NCBI GenBank assembly: GCA_964488865.1
Contig: CAZAWR010000008.1
Coordinates: 1-64,000, forward strand
Direction: 5' to 3'
DNA: 64,000 nt
From: MWCO01 sp964488865
Lineage (GTDB): Bacteria; Myxococcota_A; Polyangia; Polyangiales; Polyangiaceae
The notes beneath the pieces were generated by a model. The model did no database searches. It saw only the letters and a list, made by a program, of their open reading frames with translations, and was not told the origin of the DNA. Positions 26,527-35,196 of the stretch are shown here, in pieces. The position numbers and the translations under genes are program-made. Within the stretch, counting starts at the first letter, position 1. Every line of letters begins with the position of its first letter.

Positions 26527-28011
26527 ATGGCACGATTTGAATTCAAGCTTCCGGACATTGGTGAGGGTGTGACCGAGGGCGAAATCGTCGCTTGGGGGGA
26601 CGGGATTGCGGTAGGCGCTCGGGTCGAGCTGGATCAGACCTTGGCCGAGGTGATGACGGACAAGGCGACCGTGACGATTCCGAGTCCCAAGGCTGGGGTG
26701 ATCGTGGAGCTTGGGGGCAAGGTGGGGGCCGTGCTTCCCGTGGGCGCTGTTCTCTTGGTGATCGAGACCGAAGGGGCTGTGGGGAAGGCAGAGACTCCGC
26801 CCGTGGCGGCCGCGGTTCCCGCGAAGCCCGAGACCGCCCCGGCCGCTTCGGTGTCCGCGAAGCCCGAGACCGCCCCGGCCGCGCCGGTGTCCGCGAAGCC
26901 CGAGACCGCTCCGGCCGCTTCGGTGTCCGCGAAGCCCGAGACCGCTCCGGCTGCCAAGGTGGCTCCGGAGCCTGCGATCGAGCGGTCGGCTCCGAGTGCG
27001 GGCGGGCCCTCCTCCACGGCGGCGGGGACCATCCCGGAGGAGTTGCCCGGAATGCAGACGCGGGACGTGGTCGACGCACCCGAGGGTACGTCGGAGAAGC
27101 CGTTGGCGGCGCCTGCGACGCGGAAGCTGGCGCGGGAGCTTGGCATCGATCTGACGAAGGTTTCCGGGTCGGGCCCGCATGGCCGGGTGACGCAAGAGGA
27201 CGTGCAGAAGCATGCGGAGCAAGCCGTTGCGCGGGCGCAGATCGTGAAGCCGCCGGTGGCCGCGGCCTCGCCTGTGAGCATCTCTTCGCCGGTGGTCGCG
27301 GGCAAGCCTCTCGAGGAGCGGATTCCGCTGCGCGGAGTGCGACGGACGATCTTCCATCAGATGGCGAGGTCGAAGCAGACGGCGGCGCACTTCACGTTCG
27401 TGGAGGAGTGCAACGTGACGGCGCTCAAGGGTTTGCGCGAGCGGTTGCGGCCCTTGGCCGAGGCCGAAGGGGTCAAGCTCACGTTCCTCCCGTTCATCGT
27501 GAAGGCGTGTGCGGCGGCTCTCAAGCGTCACCCGATCCTCAATGCGGCTTACGACGAGGTGACGGACGAGATTGTGGTGCGCTACTCGTACAACATTGGG
27601 GTTGCGGCGGCGACCGGTGCGGGGTTGATGGTACCGGTCGTCAAGGGTGCGGACACCAAGAGCCTTCTCGAGGTGGCCCAAGAGATTCAGCGGCTTTCGA
27701 ACGATGCCCAGGATGGGAAGATTGCGCGAGCGGACCTCGTGGGGTCGACCTTCACCATCACGTCCCTGGGGGCAGCGGGCGGCCTCTTTGCCACGCCGAT
27801 TCTCAACTTCCCCGAAGTCGCGATCCTGGGGGTGCACCAGATCAAGCAGAAGCCTGTGGTGCTCGACGGACACATCGTCATCGGGGACGTCATGCTCCTG
27901 AGCTTGTCCTTCGACCATCGGATCATCGACGGTCACATCGGTGCGGCTTTCGCCTACGAGGTGATCCGCTACCTCGAGAACCCTGACAAGCTGATGCTCG
28001 AGATGGGCTGA
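26527..28011 (+). CDS. Dihydrolipoamide acyltransferase E2 (branched-chain)
   Basis: A 494-residue E2 core. Lipoyl domain at residues 1-80 with lipoyl Lys46 in MTDKATVTIP; an Ala/Pro/Lys swinging-arm linker with a 12-residue repeat (about 99-145); a peripheral-subunit-binding domain near 196-235 (ATRKLARELGIDLTKVSGSG); and a catalytic domain to the end with His464 and Asp468 in SFDHRIIDG. It moves the acyl group from E1 to CoA, yielding isobutyryl-, isovaleryl- or 2-methylbutyryl-CoA, which in myxobacteria are also primers for iso-fatty acids. The lipoamide dehydrogenase (E3) is not adjacent and must be supplied from elsewhere. LipA upstream would sulfurate Lys46's octanoyl arm. Confidence 0.94.
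   Translation: MARFEFKLPDIGEGVTEGEIVAWGDGIAVGARVELDQTLAEVMTDKATVTIPSPKAGVIVELGGKVGAVLPVGAVLLVIETEGAVGKAETPPVAAAVPAKPETAPAASVSAKPETAPAAPVSAKPETAPAASVSAKPETAPAAKVAPEPAIERSAPSAGGPSSTAAGTIPEELPGMQTRDVVDAPEGTSEKPLAAPATRKLARELGIDLTKVSGSGPHGRVTQEDVQKHAEQAVARAQIVKPPVAAASPVSISSPVVAGKPLEERIPLRGVRRTIFHQMARSKQTAAHFTFVEECNVTALKGLRERLRPLAEAEGVKLTFLPFIVKACAAALKRHPILNAAYDEVTDEIVVRYSYNIGVAAATGAGLMVPVVKGADTKSLLEVAQEIQRLSNDAQDGKIARADLVGSTFTITSLGAAGGLFATPILNFPEVAILGVHQIKQKPVVLDGHIVIGDVMLLSLSFDHRIIDGHIGAAFAYEVIRYLENPDKLMLEMG
26821..26958 (+). repeat. 36-bp tandem repeat in the E2 linker
   Basis: About 3.8 near-identical units starting at 26821, 26857, 26893 and 26929, each coding AKPETAPAAxVS. They lengthen the flexible arm that swings the lipoyl domain. 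Third-position differences between units show mostly synonymous divergence, with Ser, Pro or Lys at the one variable residue. Confidence 0.9.
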
Positions 28012-28111
28012 CGGGCTCGCTCCCAACCGCTGCGAACTCGCGCAAGGGGTCGGGTGTGACGTATCCTGGGGCGTCGTGACCGCGAAGCTCATCCGCGAGG
28101 GAAGTCCTGTC

Positions 28112-29551
28112 ATGCTCGACCGGTACGAGCTCATTGCGGAGCTTGCGTCCGGCGGGATGGCGAAGGTGTATCTGGCGCGGCTTGGGGGGCTTGCCGGATT
28201 CCAGCGTCTCTTCGCGATCAAGCACCTTCATCCCTACCTGCACAGCGATAATCAGTTCGTCCAGATGTTCTTGGACGAAGCGAGGTTGGCGGCGGGGATT
28301 CACCACCCGAACGTGGTTCCGATCCTCGAGGTGGGGGCGAGCGACGCGGGCTACTACCTGGTGATGGAGTACGTGGAGGGGGACACGCTGGCGAGCTTGC
28401 TGGCGCGCGCGTCGTCCGTGAGCCACCCTGCGATGCCGTTCGGGATCAGCGTCCGGATCATGCTCGACACGCTCGAGGGGTTGGAGGCTGCGCACGGGTT
28501 GACGGACGACTACGGCAAGCGTCTCGGGTTGGTGCATCGGGACGTGTCGCCGCAGAACATCCTCGTGGGTCTGGACGGGACGGCGCGGATTACGGACTTT
28601 GGTGTGGCGAGGGCTGCGAGCCGGCTTCATGCGACGAAGGTGGGACAGCTCAAGGGCAAGCTCGCGTACATGGCGCCGGAGCAAGCGCGTGGGGTGCACG
28701 TGGACGCGCGGACGGACGTGTTCGCGGCGGGCATTGTGTTGTGGGAAGCGCTCACGATGCGACGGTTGTTCCGGGGGGACAACGAGGCCGCGACGTTGAA
28801 CCGCGTGTTTTTCGAGCCGATCCCGCGAACGCGTGCGGTGAACGAGGCGATCCCGCCGGGGGTGGATGCGGTCGTTGCGGCGGCGCTGGAGCGGGAACCG
28901 GACGCGCGTTTTCCGTCGTGTGCGGCATTCGCGGAGGCGTTGGAGGCGGCTGCGGGCAAGGCCGGATGTTGTGCTTCTGCGCAGGAGGTGGCGAGCTTCG
29001 TTCAGGCGACTTTGGGGCAGGAAGTGCAGGCGCAGCGGGACCGTGTCCGGGCGTGGCTGGCGCGGAGCGAACCCAGCCAGGCGTGGCCGGTGGTGGGCGC
29101 CGGCCCTGCGGCGGAGCCGGGGCCTCATGGTTTTCCCGTCGTGGTGCCGCTGGGCGAACCGGGGGCGCCGGCCAAGGTGGACCCCGTGATGCTCGCGACG
29201 ATCCGGCTCGCCAGTCGCCCGGGGATCCCTGTGGGACCCATCATCGTGGCGGTGGTCTCGGCGATTCTCGCGGGCGTGAGCGTCGGCTTTCTCATCTACG
29301 TTCTCAGCAAGCAAGCCGAGCCGGCCACCGAAGCGGGCGCCTCGCCGCCCAGTGCATCTGCCTCGCCATTGCCTCCACCGGACGTTCCGGCGGTGCCCGC
29401 CGCGTCCTCGGGAGAGGTTGCGGTCCCCGACCCTTCTGACGCGGGCGAGCCTGGGTCTTCGTCGTCCGCGCCGAAGCGGCCACCTCCCGCCCCGGGGCCT
29501 CGACGGCTCCCCAGCGAGAGGGACGACATGGAGACGAACCCGTACCGTTGA
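28112..29551 (+). CDS. Ser/Thr protein kinase with membrane helix
   Basis: From the ATG at 28112 (gagggaag 6 bp upstream; a GTG at 28076 is also in frame) the product is 479 residues. Kinase domain: LASGGMAKVYLAR loop, Lys37 in FAIK, HRDVSPQN with Asp144, DFG at 162-164, GKLAYMAPEQARG activation segment. After a linker, a helix (GPIIVAVVSAILAGVSVGFLIYVL, split as VAVVSAILAGVSV and GFLIYVL, about 375-400) leads to a Pro/Ser/Ala extracytoplasmic tail. The tail ends in METNPYR, and a near copy of this motif starts the next protein. It probably phosphorylates cytoplasmic targets in response to an envelope cue. It starts 100 bp after E2 and may be co-transcribed. Confidence 0.9.
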   Translation: MLDRYELIAELASGGMAKVYLARLGGLAGFQRLFAIKHLHPYLHSDNQFVQMFLDEARLAAGIHHPNVVPILEVGASDAGYYLVMEYVEGDTLASLLARASSVSHPAMPFGISVRIMLDTLEGLEAAHGLTDDYGKRLGLVHRDVSPQNILVGLDGTARITDFGVARAASRLHATKVGQLKGKLAYMAPEQARGVHVDARTDVFAAGIVLWEALTMRRLFRGDNEAATLNRVFFEPIPRTRAVNEAIPPGVDAVVAAALEREPDARFPSCAAFAEALEAAAGKAGCCASAQEVASFVQATLGQEVQAQRDRVRAWLARSEPSQAWPVVGAGPAAEPGPHGFPVVVPLGEPGAPAKVDPVMLATIRLASRPGIPVGPIIVAVVSAILAGVSVGFLIYVLSKQAEPATEAGASPPSASASPLPPPDVPAVPAASSGEVAVPDPSDAGEPGSSSSAPKRPPPAPGPRRLPSERDDMETNPYR

Positions 29552-29568
29552 CGACGCAGCGAGCCGAA

Positions 29569-31653
29569 ATGGACGAGATGACGACCAACCCCTACCGTCG
29601 GGCCACGAAGCGACGTAGCCTCTTCGCTGTGAAGCGATACCGATCACGACCTGTTCTTGTCGCGCGGGGTCTCGGCGCTGCGGCGCTGGGTGTTGGCTTG
29701 TGGGCGTCCGGGTGCGGTTCGTCGCAGGCGGTGCCGGACATGTCCGCGCGTTTCTACTCTGTACACACGGCGATGCAGGCCAGCGGCCTCACGCAGATGG
29801 GGGCCGTGAGTCGCGGCCGCCTCGAGGCGACGCAGAGTGTGAAGCTTCCCCTGGAGCTGACGTCCGAGTGCGTGACCGTGGTGGCGATGGGAGACCAGGG
29901 GGTGGCGGACCTTTCGCTGGCACTGGTCAACGCCGAGGGCAAGGAGATCGCCCGGGACGACATGGTGGGACCGGACGCGTCGATGCGATACTGCCCCGAC
30001 CAGCCTGGCAAGCACGAACTGGCAGTGGTGATGTCGCAAGGTTCCGGGGGCTATGCCGTGTCCTTGTGGTCCGGGGGAACGCCTGTGCGACGGGCCGAGG
30101 CTTCACCCCAGGGACCGGCCACTGTCGAAGGCGGTGGGTCGTGCGATGCCCCGACGGTGATCGCGGCCGGGCAGACGTACGTTGGCAACACGGAGAATGG
30201 CCGCAAGATGGAGGAGGGGACGTGCGGAAATACCTCCGCGAGTGAGTTGGTCTATCGGCTCGACTTGCCCTCTCGCCAGCGCGTGACCATTGACGTCCGA
30301 GCGGAATACGACGCTGTCTTGTACCTACGTCGCGGGGAGTGTGCAGACCCGGATGCGGAGGTGGCATGCAACGACGATGCTCCGGGAGGTGGGCGGCGCT
30401 CCCGTGTGGATGAGGTGCTGGAGGCCGGGACGTACTTCGTCTTCGTGGATGGGTACGGTGAGGAGGAGGGGGCGTATCGCATGACGGTTCAGCTGCGGCC
30501 GACGTCGAGCGCGCGCAACGCGTGTGACACGGCGCCGGTGCTTGCGTTGGGCAGTGCGGTTCGAGGGTCGATGGTGGACAGGGTGAACAATGCCGCGGCC
30601 ACGTGCGGCAACCGGGGACCGGGGCCGGACCTCCCTTTTCGTCTTGACCTGGCCTCGCGCTCGCGCGTGCGGATCAGCCAGCGGGCCCGAGGGTTCGCGC
30701 CTGTGGTGCACGTGCGGTCGGCTTGCGAACGAGCCGATAGCGAGGTTGGGTGTTCGAGTGAGAGCATGGGAGGGGCGGAGGCGACGTACGCGGGGGTGCT
30801 CGAGGCGGGGTCGCACTTTGTGTTTGCGGATGCGGCGACGGAGGCCGTTTCGGGGGACTTCTCGCTGTTCGTTCAGGCTGTGGACGCGGCGGGCGGGGGT
30901 GGGCCGGGGGACACGTGCGGGGATGCCCTTTCGCTGGCGAGTGAGGCCGAGACGCTCGTGGGGGACACGTTCGAGGCGCGAGACGACGTGCAAGTCGGGT
31001 GTGGTACTGCGGGAGCGCCCGAGGTGGTGTATCGCGTGGACCTTCTCCGAAAGGCGAGGTTCATCGCCCGTTTGAGGAAGGATGAGGGCAAGCACCACAT
31101 GGCGTTGCAGTCGACGTGTGGGTCGACGGCGACCGAGCTTGGTTGTGGTACGGACGTGGATCGGGTGCTGCAGCCCGGGACGTACTGGTTGGTGGTGCAG
31201 TCTGCCGCGCGGGATAGCTTCGGCCGTTTCGAGCTTGGGTACCGGATCGACGACCTGGGTGCGGTGGAGAACGCTTGTGCGGCGGCTCCGGTGCTTGCGC
31301 CGAACAAGGGATTCAAGGGCAACACGCACGGTGCGCGAAACCTGTTTTTCTCGCCATGCATGGGACCTGCCGACGCGCAGAGTGGGGGAGACCGGTTTCA
31401 CAAGATCACGCTGACGCGAAGGTCGAAGGTGGGGGTGACGGTAACTTCCGACGCGTTCCAGGCCGTACTGACGTTGCAGCGGGGTTGTGCGGAGGCGGAG
31501 GTGCTGAGCTGTCGCTACAGCCACCGACCCGGATTGCCGGTGGAGGCGGAGCACACGCTGGATCCGGGCACGTACTTCGTGGTGGTGGACGCCAAGGAGG
31601 CGGGCAACGAAGGGGAGTACACGCTGTCCGTGAAGGTACAGGACGCGAACTGA
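29569..31653 (+). CDS. Large lipoprotein with PPC-like repeats
   Basis: About 694 residues from the ATG at 29569; a TTG at 29548 overlaps the kinase stop. The N-terminus MDEMTTNPYRRATKRR is basic and precedes a signal segment, GLGAAALGVGLWASGCGSSQ, with a lipobox Cys near residue 53. The exported part holds four or five copies of a beta module of about 115 residues, each ending in a line such as VLEAGTYFVFVDGY, VLEAGSHFVFADAA, VLQPGTYWLVVQSA and TLDPGTYFVVVDAK. The xLxPGTYFVxVD signature, with a Cys-pair per module, is that of bacterial pre-peptidase C-terminal (PPC) domains. The protein probably serves as a surface ligand-binding or adhesion factor. Its position behind a transmembrane kinase suggests a sensing partner (inference). 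Confidence 0.75.
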   Translation: MDEMTTNPYRRATKRRSLFAVKRYRSRPVLVARGLGAAALGVGLWASGCGSSQAVPDMSARFYSVHTAMQASGLTQMGAVSRGRLEATQSVKLPLELTSECVTVVAMGDQGVADLSLALVNAEGKEIARDDMVGPDASMRYCPDQPGKHELAVVMSQGSGGYAVSLWSGGTPVRRAEASPQGPATVEGGGSCDAPTVIAAGQTYVGNTENGRKMEEGTCGNTSASELVYRLDLPSRQRVTIDVRAEYDAVLYLRRGECADPDAEVACNDDAPGGGRRSRVDEVLEAGTYFVFVDGYGEEEGAYRMTVQLRPTSSARNACDTAPVLALGSAVRGSMVDRVNNAAATCGNRGPGPDLPFRLDLASRSRVRISQRARGFAPVVHVRSACERADSEVGCSSESMGGAEATYAGVLEAGSHFVFADAATEAVSGDFSLFVQAVDAAGGGGPGDTCGDALSLASEAETLVGDTFEARDDVQVGCGTAGAPEVVYRVDLLRKARFIARLRKDEGKHHMALQSTCGSTATELGCGTDVDRVLQPGTYWLVVQSAARDSFGRFELGYRIDDLGAVENACAAAPVLAPNKGFKGNTHGARNLFFSPCMGPADAQSGGDRFHKITLTRRSKVGVTVTSDAFQAVLTLQRGCAEAEVLSCRYSHRPGLPVEAEHTLDPGTYFVVVDAKEAGNEGEYTLSVKVQDAN

Positions 31654-31892
31654 CTGTGCGGAACGGCTGCAGTGATATCGCGAGACAAACGCGGCGGGCG
31701 CCCGCCGGACAAGCCCAACCAGTCCGAAGTGCGACGGTACGGGGCTGGGGGGGTCGGGGGGAGAACAGCCACGTCCCGTCAGCGTCTTCAGACTCGTCGG
31801 GGGCGACACCCGTGGTGAGTATCCGTGACCGGACAGCATCCTGATGTCGCCGCTCTACCGATGCAGCAGGCCGTCAACTTCGGGATAGGACT

Positions 31893-32387
31893 TCACGGGG
31901 TCTCGCCGTAGCACGCTTCGAGGCAGGCGGTGTAGCCCGGGTCCGTGGGAGAGCCGCACTGGCTGAGGCAGTCCTCTCCTCCCCCGCCGGTGCCGCCGGT
32001 GCTGTCGGACCCGCCGGTGCCGCCCGTGCCCGCGTCGGTCTCCGGCACGCCCCCGCAGGTTCCCAGGCACGACCCGGAGCAGGTGCAGTCCGCACTGTCC
32101 CCTGACGTATTGCACGTGCCCGCAGCGCAGTTCCACGTGCACGTGGCGTCCGGGCCGCACGCGAAGTTGCAGGTCTGCCCGTCCCTGCAGGTCGCCTTGC
32201 ACGTGGCTCCCGTCGGACAGGACATGTTGCACGACGTCGTGCCGTCGTCGCACAGGTTCTCGCAGGTGGCGCCGGCCTTGCACACCTCGTTGTTGCCTGA
32301 CTTGGTCGAGTCGTCGCTGTCGCTGCAAGCGACGAGCATCAGGAGGGACGCGAGGGCGATTCCGAAGGATGAACGAAGGATTGACAT
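31893..32387 (-). CDS. Small Cys-rich lipoprotein
   Basis: A 164-residue lipoprotein from the ATG at 32387, which has aaggag 6-7 bp upstream and starts MSILRSSFGIALASLLMLVACSDS, cut here as MSILRSSFGIALASLL and MLVACSDS. Mature residues carry at least eight short CxxxC/GATC modules (GATCENLCDDGTTSCNMSC, GATCKATC, QTCNFAC), roughly every 8-12 residues. A Gly/Thr linker and a C-terminal ACLEACYGETP follow. The comb of disulfides looks like a small rigid rod or metal-binding surface. No family name is justified. A sigma-54-like promoter and a leader word shared with the lipoprotein gene at 6891-8135 lie upstream. Confidence 0.7.
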   Translation of the reverse strand: MSILRSSFGIALASLLMLVACSDSDDSTKSGNNEVCKAGATCENLCDDGTTSCNMSCPTGATCKATCRDGQTCNFACGPDATCTWNCAAGTCNTSGDSADCTCSGSCLGTCGGVPETDAGTGGTGGSDSTGGTGGGGEDCLSQCGSPTDPGYTACLEACYGETP

Positions 32388-32866
32388 GAAGGCTCCTTTT
32401 CGTGCGTGGATGACCGAATGCATATCAACATGCGTGCCACCGGAGCTCTTGCGCGTGTCTCGCACATTTCGGCCAGATCGCGGGAGCCGGCGAGCGGAAT
32501 CGGGCGAGGATGCGGTGCCTGGGGTCCGCACTCGTGCGGCTTCGAGTCCGCTGCTTGGACACGGCAAGGCGCGACGTTGTCGCTCCGCCACGGGTGCGGA
32601 CGTGTATCGGCCAGACCATGGGCGCGGCGGTGCCGCGCACAACGCTGGACTCGACGGTGTCGAGTCCCTACGTCGGCGGATTTGTACCGACCCGGGCTCG
32701 GGATGTCTTGCTTCAGGCGCCACCCGCGCGGCCAACCTCCGCACCAGCCCGAATCCGCTTCTGTGCTCTCTGCGTCTTCTGTGGCTCTCCGGGCTCGGGA
32801 GCGGGCTCGGGCTCGACCTGCGTGGATACCACCTTGCGGAGACTGTACTTAGGGTTGCCGAGCGCG
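32388..32866. other. Intergenic region, about 480 bp, no gene supported
   Basis: This lies between the divergent lipoprotein start and the 3' end of rimO. Forward frames run through it, but their products are Arg/Cys/Ser-rich and look like readings of GC-rich DNA. I see a sigma-54-like promoter near 32430, and TCTGTG/TCTGCG words spaced 9 bp apart near 32759-32785. A cggg/gctc-rich tract follows at about 32787-32818. Confidence 0.6.
32424..32439 (-). promoter_or_regulatory. Sigma-54-type promoter candidate
   Basis: Read on the minus strand, TGGCACGCATGTTGAT matches the -24/-12 consensus (TGGCACG-N4-TTGCW) at every position but one: the last C of TTGC is A. The spacing from GG to the -12 G is the required 10 bp. 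Transcription would start near 32412 and give a leader of about 25 bases for the Cys-rich lipoprotein. The AAA+ enhancer-binding activator is not in this window. Confidence 0.45.
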
Positions 32867-34234
32867 TTAGCGGAGGACGGGCAGTGCCACTCGCGGGCGA
32901 GATACCGCGATCGGTCCGTCGCCCGTCACGCGCACCACGAGATCGTAGTCCGTCGCTTCTTGCACGTCGGCCCACCAGATTTCCCCTTCGCGCACGTCGC
33001 TCTCCGTGAAGAACACCTGGCCGTCGATCTCCGGCGCCTGTCCCGCGTGGCGGCCGGACAGGACCCATTCGTGCTGCTCGCTGGGCCCTTCGACGATCAC
33101 TTGCACGCGCTGTCCCTTCTTGCGGCGGTTGTTGGCGCGCGAGATCGAGCGCTGGACGGACATCAGCTTGCGGAACCGGTTGTAGGAGATGCGCGAAGGA
33201 ACCTTTCCGGCGAGCGCGTGGGCCGCCGCCTCTTCCTCGTCCGAGTAGCGGAAGACCCCCACGTGATCGAACGACGCCCACTTCAGGAACGACACGAGCT
33301 GCTCGAACTCGTCGTCGGTCTCGCCGGGGAAGCCGACGATGAAGGCGGAGCGCAGGCTCACCCCGGGTGCGCGCTTGCGAATGCGTTCCACGATGCGCTG
33401 CAGACGTCGTGTCCCATGGCCTCGACGCATCCGTCGTAGGACGGAGTCCGCGGCGTGCTGCATGGGCATGTCGACGTAGGGTGCGACGTGGGGGTGATGG
33501 CCGATGAGGTCGAGCAGGGCGTCGTCGAGCTCGTCGGGGTAGAGGTAGAGGACGCGCACCCAGTGCAGGCCTTTCACGTTGGCGATCTGTTCGACCAAGG
33601 TCGTGAGGGAGGAGGAGAGGTCATGGCCGTAGCGGAGGGTATCCTGGGAGACGAGGTTGACCTCGAGCACGCCTTGCTCCACGAGTTGCTCGACCTCGCG
33701 GACGACGTCCTCGACCGTGCGCGATCGGTGGGCGCCCTTGATGCGGGGGATGACGCAGAAAGCGCAGTTCCGGTCGCAACCTTCGGCGATCTTGACGTAG
33801 GCGCTCGCGCCGGCTTTCGAGAGCTGGCGAGGTGTGGAGGCCGTGGAGAGGAAGCCTTCCGCCTTTCCCACGTGAAGGCGGGCGCCCTTGCCTTCCATGG
33901 CGGTGGCCACGTGCAGGACATCGCCCGTGCCGACGAGGAAGTCGATCTCTGGGATCTGGGAGGCGAGATCGTGCGCGTAGCGCTGGGCGAGGCATCCGGT
34001 GACGACGAGGCGTTTGCACCGGCCGGAGGTCTTGTGCTGGGCGAGCTGAAAGATCGTGTCGATCGACTCTTTCTTGGCGGGCTCGATGAAACCGCAGGTG
34101 TTGACCACGAGGATGTCGGCGTCGGCCGGGTTGTCGACGGGTTGGAGGCCGCGGGCGTGGGCGTGGCCCAGCATCACCTCGGCGTCGACGGTGTTCTTTG
34201 GGCAGCCGAGGCTGACGATGTGGAAGGTGAGCAT
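32867..34234 (-). CDS. rimO: Ribosomal protein S12 methylthiotransferase
   Basis: A radical-SAM methylthiotransferase that thiomethylates Asp89 of ribosomal protein S12. From the ATG at 34234 (MLTFHIVSLGCPKNTVD) it is 455 residues; the frame is open 100 codons upstream, but the conserved N-terminus fixes the start. UPF0004 domain Cys residues occur in SLGCPKN, NTCGFIEPAKKES and VTGCLAQRY. The radical-SAM cluster is EGCDRNCAFCVIP. A C-terminal TRAM domain ends the protein. VNTCGFIEPA and MPMQHAADSVLRRMRRG favour RimO over MiaB. It is divergent from tRNA-Leu. Confidence 0.93.
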   Translation of the reverse strand: MLTFHIVSLGCPKNTVDAEVMLGHAHARGLQPVDNPADADILVVNTCGFIEPAKKESIDTIFQLAQHKTSGRCKRLVVTGCLAQRYAHDLASQIPEIDFLVGTGDVLHVATAMEGKGARLHVGKAEGFLSTASTPRQLSKAGASAYVKIAEGCDRNCAFCVIPRIKGAHRSRTVEDVVREVEQLVEQGVLEVNLVSQDTLRYGHDLSSSLTTLVEQIANVKGLHWVRVLYLYPDELDDALLDLIGHHPHVAPYVDMPMQHAADSVLRRMRRGHGTRRLQRIVERIRKRAPGVSLRSAFIVGFPGETDDEFEQLVSFLKWASFDHVGVFRYSDEEEAAAHALAGKVPSRISYNRFRKLMSVQRSISRANNRRKKGQRVQVIVEGPSEQHEWVLSGRHAGQAPEIDGQVFFTESDVREGEIWWADVQEATDYDLVVRVTGDGPIAVSRPRVALPVLR

Positions 34235-34537
34235 GGCGCGAGGGGACCATGGACTTTGGCTGGGGAGGAGGCAAGGTGTGTCCGTGCGTGAGGACAAACT
34301 GGTGAATGCGGAAGCGGGAACAGGGAATGGGCAAGTGCTTCGGTTTCCACTTTCCGGTTCACTTCGCCTTCGTAGTCCTCCGTGCCAGATTGGTTCACCA
34401 GTTCCAGTCCGTTGGCTCCCCAGCGCATTCTTTTTGGCGCCACCACCCACCCGATGGGTGGCAGGCCGGTCGGTGCGTGGGGGCCAAGAAACGCTTGACG
34501 CCTCGTGGGGTGTCGCGGTAGGAGAGCCATCCCGCAC
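34235..34537. other. Intergenic region with imperfect inverted element
   Basis: About 300 bp separates rimO from the divergent tRNA. At 34308-34335, purine-rich gcggaagcgggaacaggg is followed at 34341-34368 by its imperfect complement, ending ccggttcacttcgcc. A second, short perfect hairpin, CCACCC-gat-GGGTGG, is at 34447-34461. No protein gene is supported; the tRNA promoter must be here, but I cannot fix it. Confidence 0.5.
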
Positions 34538-34624
34538 GCGAGGATGGCGGAATTGGCAGACGCGCCAGATTCAGGTTCTGGTGGCCGAAAGGCTGTGGGG
34601 GTTCAAGTCCCCCTCCTCGCACCA
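34538..34624 (+). tRNA. tRNA-Leu (CAG)
   Basis: Acceptor stem gcgagga (34538-34544) pairs with tcctcgc, followed by an encoded CCA at 34622-34624. Anticodon stem ccaga/tctgg encloses the loop ttcaggt, so the anticodon is CAG (34572-34574), reading CUG. The long variable arm (tggccgaaaggct) is the class II hallmark of tRNA-Leu, and the T arm has gttcaagtc. CUG is a favoured Leu codon in this GC-rich genome. Confidence 0.97.
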
Positions 34625-34787
34625 ACGACAACCGGTGAGCCGGGCATGGGGCGCCTGGCATGCGGAACCGAGCCGGGTTCGTGTGTCCGCAGTTGGCCGG
34701 AGCAGGCTTGCCCCGAAGACCTTGCGAAGGGGGTGGACGGCAGTCTCTGGGTCCGCCCCTCGAACCGTCCCGTGGTAGGATGCCCCC

Positions 34788-35129
34788 ATGGGAACAAGGC
34801 TCGTGTTGTGCGCTCAGTGCGGACGCCACGTGCGCCAGGCCGAGGATGTCTGTCCGTTCTGCTCCACGCCTCGAGGCGTCGCGGTGCAGGGCGGGGCGGG
34901 CGTGCTCGCGGCGTCCGTGGTTGCGCTGTTGATGGCGGGCTGTGGTGGGCCGGGGCCTGGTCCCGTGGCCGTGTACGGCCCTCCGCCGCAGAACGCGGAG
35001 ACCCCTCCGCCGAGCGAGCCTGCGGAAGAGGGAGAGGTCCCGCCGCCCGTCGAGGAGGAGACACAGCCTCCCGAGGAAGGTCCACCCCCCGTGGCCGTGT
35101 ATGGTCCCCCGCCCGAGGGGTTGCCCTGA
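34788..35129 (+). CDS. Zinc-ribbon protein with membrane anchor and repeated tail
   Basis: A 113-residue protein starting MGTRLVLCAQCGRHVRQAEDVCPFC in two pieces, CAQC and CPFC 14 residues apart, a textbook zinc ribbon. A short hydrophobic segment (AGVLAASVVALLMAGCGG) follows and could be a helix or a lipoprotein-like signal. The tail is Pro/Glu-rich and begins and ends with the same decapeptide-like unit, GPVAVYGPPP. Members of the zinc-ribbon superfamily in myxobacteria are usually unstudied membrane proteins. The gene is real by codon use and start context; its function is unknown. Confidence 0.6.
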   Translation: MGTRLVLCAQCGRHVRQAEDVCPFCSTPRGVAVQGGAGVLAASVVALLMAGCGGPGPGPVAVYGPPPQNAETPPPSEPAEEGEVPPPVEEETQPPEEGPPPVAVYGPPPEGLP

Positions 35130-35196
35130 ACGACGTCCTGTCCAGGGCGACCTGCCGTCATGGATGGTTCGGTCGGATGGGACGATGGCCTGAGCT

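Noticed and set aside
25261..28221. 986-codon open frame on the minus strand
   Set aside because: Antisense of E1 alpha, E1 beta and E2, whose motifs are intact. Its product is Arg/His-rich and matches no family.
31855..32328. Minus-strand 157-codon frame at 31855-32328
   Set aside because: It overlaps the Cys-rich lipoprotein in another frame and has no start context or sensible composition.
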